NCBI GenBank assembly: GCA_913031555.1
Contig: CAJWDO010000059.1
Coordinates: forward strand, 1-8,415
Direction: 5' to 3'
Length of the DNA: 8,415 bases
DNA from: an uncultured Alphaproteobacteria bacterium
GTDB lineage: Bacteria > Pseudomonadota > Alphaproteobacteria > Puniceispirillales > Puniceispirillaceae
This document shows positions 5,650-8,415 of the stretch, in pieces. Positions within the stretch are counted from its first letter, which is position 1, and every line of letters starts with the position of its first letter. A program made the position numbers and the translations under genes. The notes below the pieces were generated by a model. It was given only the letters and a program-made list of their open reading frames with translations, had not been told where the DNA came from and searched no databases.

Positions 5650-6113
5650 GGCGTTTCCGTGATGTCACCTTCATAGCGCGCTATATAGAAATGGCGTTTC
5701 CGAGCCCAGAAACAACGTTTTTCGTCCGGCCAAATTTCACGGTAATGCTCGGCATTCTTGAAATAGAAGGTCTGGGTGCACAAAAGATACTTCACCTTGA
5801 TCCGGTCCGGCCCGAGGTCAAGCCGCCCACGGTCGGTGGTGCGGATGCTGATCGCCGGCCTGTCGCGGCGGAAGCACTGGCCGATTTTTTCGCCCCGGCA
5901 GGCCGTCTCATCGGATTCGGTGATCCGGACATAGGTGAACCTGCCATCTGTAAATCGGAATCCCTCATCATCGAACATGGCGCAGGAATCATGCGGCGGC
6001 GTCCGGCTTTTTGCGAATTCGCAGGTGAACCAGGTGCCGTCCCAGGATTCATCTGCTCCGGCGGAAGCGGTACCAACAAGAAGCATCACAAGGGCAATTG
6101 TCATGCGTGTCAT
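5646..6113 (-). CDS. Unknown exported six-cysteine protein
   Basis: I do not recognise this 155-residue protein. It begins with a classic Sec signal peptide: MTRM, a hydrophobic core IALVMLLVG (about 6-14) and an A-x-A site (ASA or AGA) near residues 16-20, predicting a mature periplasmic protein from about DESWDG onward. The mature part has six cysteines (31, 44, 72, 80, 112, 134), an even number that would allow three disulfides, and is rich in aromatic and charged residues (GFRFTDGRFTYVRI, TFYFKNAEHYREIWP, KRHFYIARY), suggesting a small beta-rich domain. The ATG at 6113 is chosen because it overlaps the MFS stop as ATGA, gives an intact signal peptide, and has AGGA 8 bases upstream; a longer reading from 6149 would bury the signal peptide. 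Its stop overlaps the ygfZ start as ATGA. No lipobox or haem-binding CxxCH is present. Function unknown. Confidence 0.8.
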   Translation of the reverse strand: MTRMTIALVMLLVGTASAGADESWDGTWFTCEFAKSRTPPHDSCAMFDDEGFRFTDGRFTYVRITESDETACRGEKIGQCFRRDRPAISIRTTDRGRLDLGPDRIKVKYLLCTQTFYFKNAEHYREIWPDEKRCFWARKRHFYIARYEGDITETP

Positions 6114-7432
6114 AATGTCTGTCCTACGGGTGGTTTCGTCAGCATCCATGTCGCGCCGGCCTGGGCCAGCAGCGCCAATCCGATATTCAAACCCATTAAT
6201 GTGGCCATTCCATAGCCGGCGTCGATCAGCATGCCCATCGCCATCGGTGACAGGGCCGAACTGAATACGCCAAGCGGCAGGAATATGGCCTTCACCTCGC
6301 CAAGATAGCGGGTGCCGTACATTTCAGCCATGGTGGCGGCGACGGCGGTGTTCGGCATGCCGGAGGCAAGGCCGAAAAAGATGAAGAACAGCAATACCCC
6401 GATACCGCCATCGACAAGCCACAGCGACAGGCAGGCAAGCCCGATCGGCAGCATCAGATGCGCCGCCACGCGCCGGCCGGTGAACCTGTCGACAAGCTGT
6501 CCCGAGATCAGCGTACCGGCGACAACACAGGCGGCGTAGATGACATAATTCGCGGCCCATGTGCCAAGCGTCACGCCGGCCAATTCGGCAAGATAGATCT
6601 GGTGAAACAAAAGGCCGGTCACGCTGAAACCCGGCACCATCGTCAATCCGACAAGGCCAAGCCAGAACCGGCGATCGCGGATGACGGCGCGCCGCCGCCA
6701 ATGCGCCGTTCCGCCGATGGTCACGATATCGGCGTCCTGCCGGTCATCGATTCCGGCCGCCGCTGCCGCCGCCTGAACAGCTTCAAGGCCGCCGCCATCC
6801 TGATAGCGGGTGCGTTGTGTCAGCCGCCGGATGAAAGGGACAAGCGCGACCAGCGGCAACAGCGGCAGGAACAGCCAGAGCATGCGCCATTCATAGATCA
6901 CAAGAAGCGCCACGACCGAGGCGGGGCCGATGGATTCGGCGAAGTTGATGCCAAGCTGGGCCAGCGACAGCGCCCGGCCCCGCGCCGCGACATAGCGCCT
7001 GGCCATCGCCGTCGTGTAGACATGCGATGTCATGCCCTGGCCGAACAGCCGCAACAGATACAGCCCGATGATCAGCGTCGCCACCGAATAGACCTGGCTG
7101 AACAGCAGGGCGCTGGCGCACAGGCAACAGATCACCAGCCGTGCCAGTTTCTCGACCCGCATCGTGTCGGCAAGTTTGCCAAGCCACAGAAGGCTGATTG
7201 CGCTGGCGGTCGTGCCGATGGCGTAATAGGTGCCGAATGCACCATGGCTGAGCCCAAGCTCACCACGAATTTCGGCCGAGAACAGCGAGATGAAAAAGGT
7301 CTGGCCAAGCGACGAGCAGAAGGCCATCGCCATACCGAACAGCAGAAACCGCCACTCGACACGCATGAAATCCAGCGTCGAGGTCGGTAGATCGAGGCTG
7401 GTGCTGCGAGAAGCGGTCACGGGATCGGTCAT
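6110..7432 (-). CDS. Major facilitator superfamily transporter
   Basis: MFS permease, 440 residues from the preferred start, with about twelve hydrophobic segments in two six-helix halves joined by a long polar loop (about residues 202-254). The first helix region reads WRFLLFGMAMAFCSSLGQTFF; the loop after helix 2 has the MFS motif A variant GKLADTMRVEK (about 85-95), and the second half has its counterpart GQLVDRFTGRR (311-321). These place it in the inner membrane as a proton-coupled or facilitated carrier. Substrate cannot be deduced. The start is uncertain: ATG at 7432 begins MTDPVTASRS close to helix 1 but has only a weak ribosome site, while an in-frame ATG at 7561 would add 43 non-hydrophobic residues unusual for the family. 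The gene heads a coupled operon with the exported six-cysteine protein and ygfZ through two ATGA overlaps. Confidence 0.88.
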   Translation of the reverse strand: MTDPVTASRSTSLDLPTSTLDFMRVEWRFLLFGMAMAFCSSLGQTFFISLFSAEIRGELGLSHGAFGTYYAIGTTASAISLLWLGKLADTMRVEKLARLVICCLCASALLFSQVYSVATLIIGLYLLRLFGQGMTSHVYTTAMARRYVAARGRALSLAQLGINFAESIGPASVVALLVIYEWRMLWLFLPLLPLVALVPFIRRLTQRTRYQDGGGLEAVQAAAAAAGIDDRQDADIVTIGGTAHWRRRAVIRDRRFWLGLVGLTMVPGFSVTGLLFHQIYLAELAGVTLGTWAANYVIYAACVVAGTLISGQLVDRFTGRRVAAHLMLPIGLACLSLWLVDGGIGVLLFFIFFGLASGMPNTAVAATMAEMYGTRYLGEVKAIFLPLGVFSSALSPMAMGMLIDAGYGMATLMGLNIGLALLAQAGATWMLTKPPVGQTL

Positions 7433-7556
7433 GGCGGGGATTTCACCATGGCGCCGGGGCGCACGGCAAGTGGCGAATGCAACGGGGCCCGGCTTTTTGA
7501 CCATTTCGGGGCCGGCTTGGGCCAGCTGTTGCACCTCTTGAACTGGCACCCGTCTC

Positions 7557-7608
7557 TTCATAACTAAATAACATATAACACACCCCTTCCATAAAAAATG
7601 TCGAAAGA
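7557..7608 (-). promoter_or_regulatory. AT-rich start region of the MFS operon
   Basis: This is the most AT-rich stretch in the 7433-7790 gap of an otherwise GC-rich window. On the minus strand it has TCGACA (7599-7604, 5 of 6 of a -35 box) followed by TTATAT/TATATG near 7572-7578, but the spacing of 20-21 bp is too long for a confident sigma-70 call. Three GTTAT units (7575-7579, 7568-7572, 7560-7564, minus strand) recur 7-8 bp apart. It is the likely promoter area for the MFS operon, with exact boxes unresolved. Confidence 0.3.
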
Positions 7609-7630
7609 CGGTGCTGCCGGGAGGGCGAAG

Positions 7631-7662
7631 CGACCATTTATGCCTACGACCATTTATGTCTA
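7631..7662. repeat. 16-bp tandem repeat upstream of clpB
   Basis: CGACCATTTATGCCTA (7631-7646) is followed immediately by CGACCATTTATGTCTA (7647-7662): two head-to-tail copies differing at one base. It lies in the gap between the divergent MFS operon and clpB, 129 bases before the clpB ATG. Each copy contains CCATTTA, similar to the -10 element of heat-shock sigma-32 promoters (CCCCATnTA), but no matching -35 element stands at the right distance. It could be a pair of protein-binding sites or a recent duplication. The rest of the gap (7663-7776) holds no recognisable gene or site. Confidence 0.7.
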
Positions 7663-7778
7663 GACTGTGTGCCGAGCCATATCATGGTGCTGCCATGGGT
7701 TGCCAGGAACAGCCAAAGCATGGCCCGGGGCATGCTTGGGGAATGGCTGGCGGATGGGATCACCGGGGATAGACCGGG

Positions 7779-7784
7779 AAGGAG
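7779..7784 (+). promoter_or_regulatory. Strong clpB ribosome-binding site
   Basis: AAGGAG, a perfect Shine-Dalgarno core, ends 6 bases before the ATG at 7791 and fixes the clpB start. Confidence 0.75.
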
Positions 7785-7790
7785 AGTGCC

Positions 7791-8415
7791 ATGCAGACCG
7801 ATAAATTCACCGCCCTTGTCCGCAATGCGGTTGTGGCCGCGCAGAATGACGCGTTGGCCGCGAACCATCAGAAAATTACCGCGATGCATCTGCTTCGCGC
7901 GCTGCTGTCTGATGACAATGTCACAGTTCGCAGCCTGCTTGGCCGTGCCGGGGGGGATCTCGGCGCGTTGCAGGCGGCGCTCGACAAGGCCATTGCCGCC
8001 ATTCCGGCGGTGACCGGCAGTGGTGCCGACCAGTTGCAGATCGATATCGATCTGGCGCGTGTCCTGCAGCAGGCCGAGGGTGAATCAAAGACGCTTGGCG
8101 ACAGTTTCCTGGCGGTTGACGCGCTGCTGCTGGCGATGGCGCGAAGCAAGGGCGAGATCGGCCGCATCCTGGCCGGTGCCGGAATCGATGCTGGCCGTGT
8201 CGCCGCCGCCATCACCGACATGCGCAAGGGACGTACCGCCGACAGCGACGCCGCCGAGGACAGTTATGAGGCGCTGTCGAAATTCACCACCGATGTTACC
8301 GACGCGGCCCGGCGGGGCAAGCTCGACCCGGTGATTGGCCGCGAGGCGGAAGTGCGTCGGACAATCCAGATTCTGGCCCGCCGGACAAAGAACAACCCGG
8401 TCCTGATCGGCCAGC
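7791..8415 (+). CDS. clpB: ATP-dependent disaggregase ClpB, N-terminal part
   Basis: First 208 codons of clpB, cut by the right window edge; the full protein is usually about 860 residues. ClpB is a cytoplasmic hexameric AAA+ chaperone that, with DnaK, pulls proteins out of aggregates after heat stress. The N-terminal Clp_N domain (about 1-145) is complete, with its two repeats recognisable at HQKITAMHLLRALL (26-39) and GDSFLAVDALLLAM (103-116), plus LARVLQQAE (88-96). A linker leads to the first nucleotide-binding domain: ALSKFTTDVTDAARRGKLDP (161-180), VIGREAEVRRTIQILARRTKNN (181-202) and PVLIGQ. The sequence stops just before the expected Walker A motif. Start chosen from the AAGGAG 6 bases upstream. 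Heat-shock control is expected for the family, but I find no convincing RpoH promoter in the gap. Confidence 0.95.
   Translation, partial: MQTDKFTALVRNAVVAAQNDALAANHQKITAMHLLRALLSDDNVTVRSLLGRAGGDLGALQAALDKAIAAIPAVTGSGADQLQIDIDLARVLQQAEGESKTLGDSFLAVDALLLAMARSKGEIGRILAGAGIDAGRVAAAITDMRKGRTADSDAAEDSYEALSKFTTDVTDAARRGKLDPVIGREAEVRRTIQILARRTKNNPVLIGQ

Noticed and set aside
6458..7390. Long open frame (310 codons) on the plus strand opposite the MFS gene
   Set aside because: It is antisense to a clear membrane transporter, has the polar, Arg/Gln-rich composition typical of a GC-rich shadow frame, and has no ribosome site or recognisable domain.
7600..7690. RpoH (sigma-32) promoter for clpB
   Set aside because: CCATTTA resembles the -10 element, but there is no CTTG-type -35 element 13-18 bp upstream; GTCGAAA at 7600-7606 is about 25 bp away, too far.

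Overview
The window is GC-rich chromosomal DNA from an alphaproteobacterium. The evidence is a set of genes largely confined to that class: a bacterial COQ9 homologue, a TrcR/DUF1013 regulator, a DUF1192 small protein and a DUF465 (YdcH) small protein. These sit beside ordinary housekeeping genes (metA, purE, purK, ygfZ, clpB). Genus and order cannot be fixed from the sequence alone. There are no rRNA or tRNA genes, insertion sequences, CRISPR arrays or phage genes, and coding density is high.

Layout. (1) 64-1852, plus strand: COQ9 (ubiquinone biosynthesis), then a 154-base leader with a short direct repeat and a hairpin, then metA (homoserine O-acyltransferase, methionine pathway). (2) 1825-3653, minus strand: a ydcH-like gene, purE and purK, an apparent operon for the carboxylation step of purine synthesis. 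Its end overlaps the end of metA by 28 bases. (3) 3776-4719: a divergent pair, trcR on the minus strand and a DUF1192 gene on the plus strand, with back-to-back sigma-70-type promoters and a perfect 7-6-7 inverted repeat at the expected DUF1192 transcription start. (4) 4738-7432, minus strand: an MFS transporter, a small exported six-cysteine protein that I do not recognise, and ygfZ (iron-sulfur cluster maintenance). Both junctions are ATGA stop/start overlaps, so the three are almost certainly one coupled operon. (5) 7433-7790: a gap containing an AT-rich stretch (probable start region of the MFS operon) and an almost perfect 16-bp tandem repeat. (6) 7791 to the window edge, plus strand: the first 208 codons of clpB (disaggregase chaperone).

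Most of the window is conserved core genome and I see no clear novel multi-gene system. The observations most worth following are: Glu at MetA position 111, which predicts acetyl-CoA rather than succinyl-CoA use despite the usual succinyltransferase label; the coupling of an unknown secreted six-cysteine protein to YgfZ and an MFS carrier; the inverted repeat between trcR and DUF1192; the 16-bp tandem repeat upstream of clpB; and an unusual Phe in the otherwise conserved PurK APRPHNSGHWT motif.
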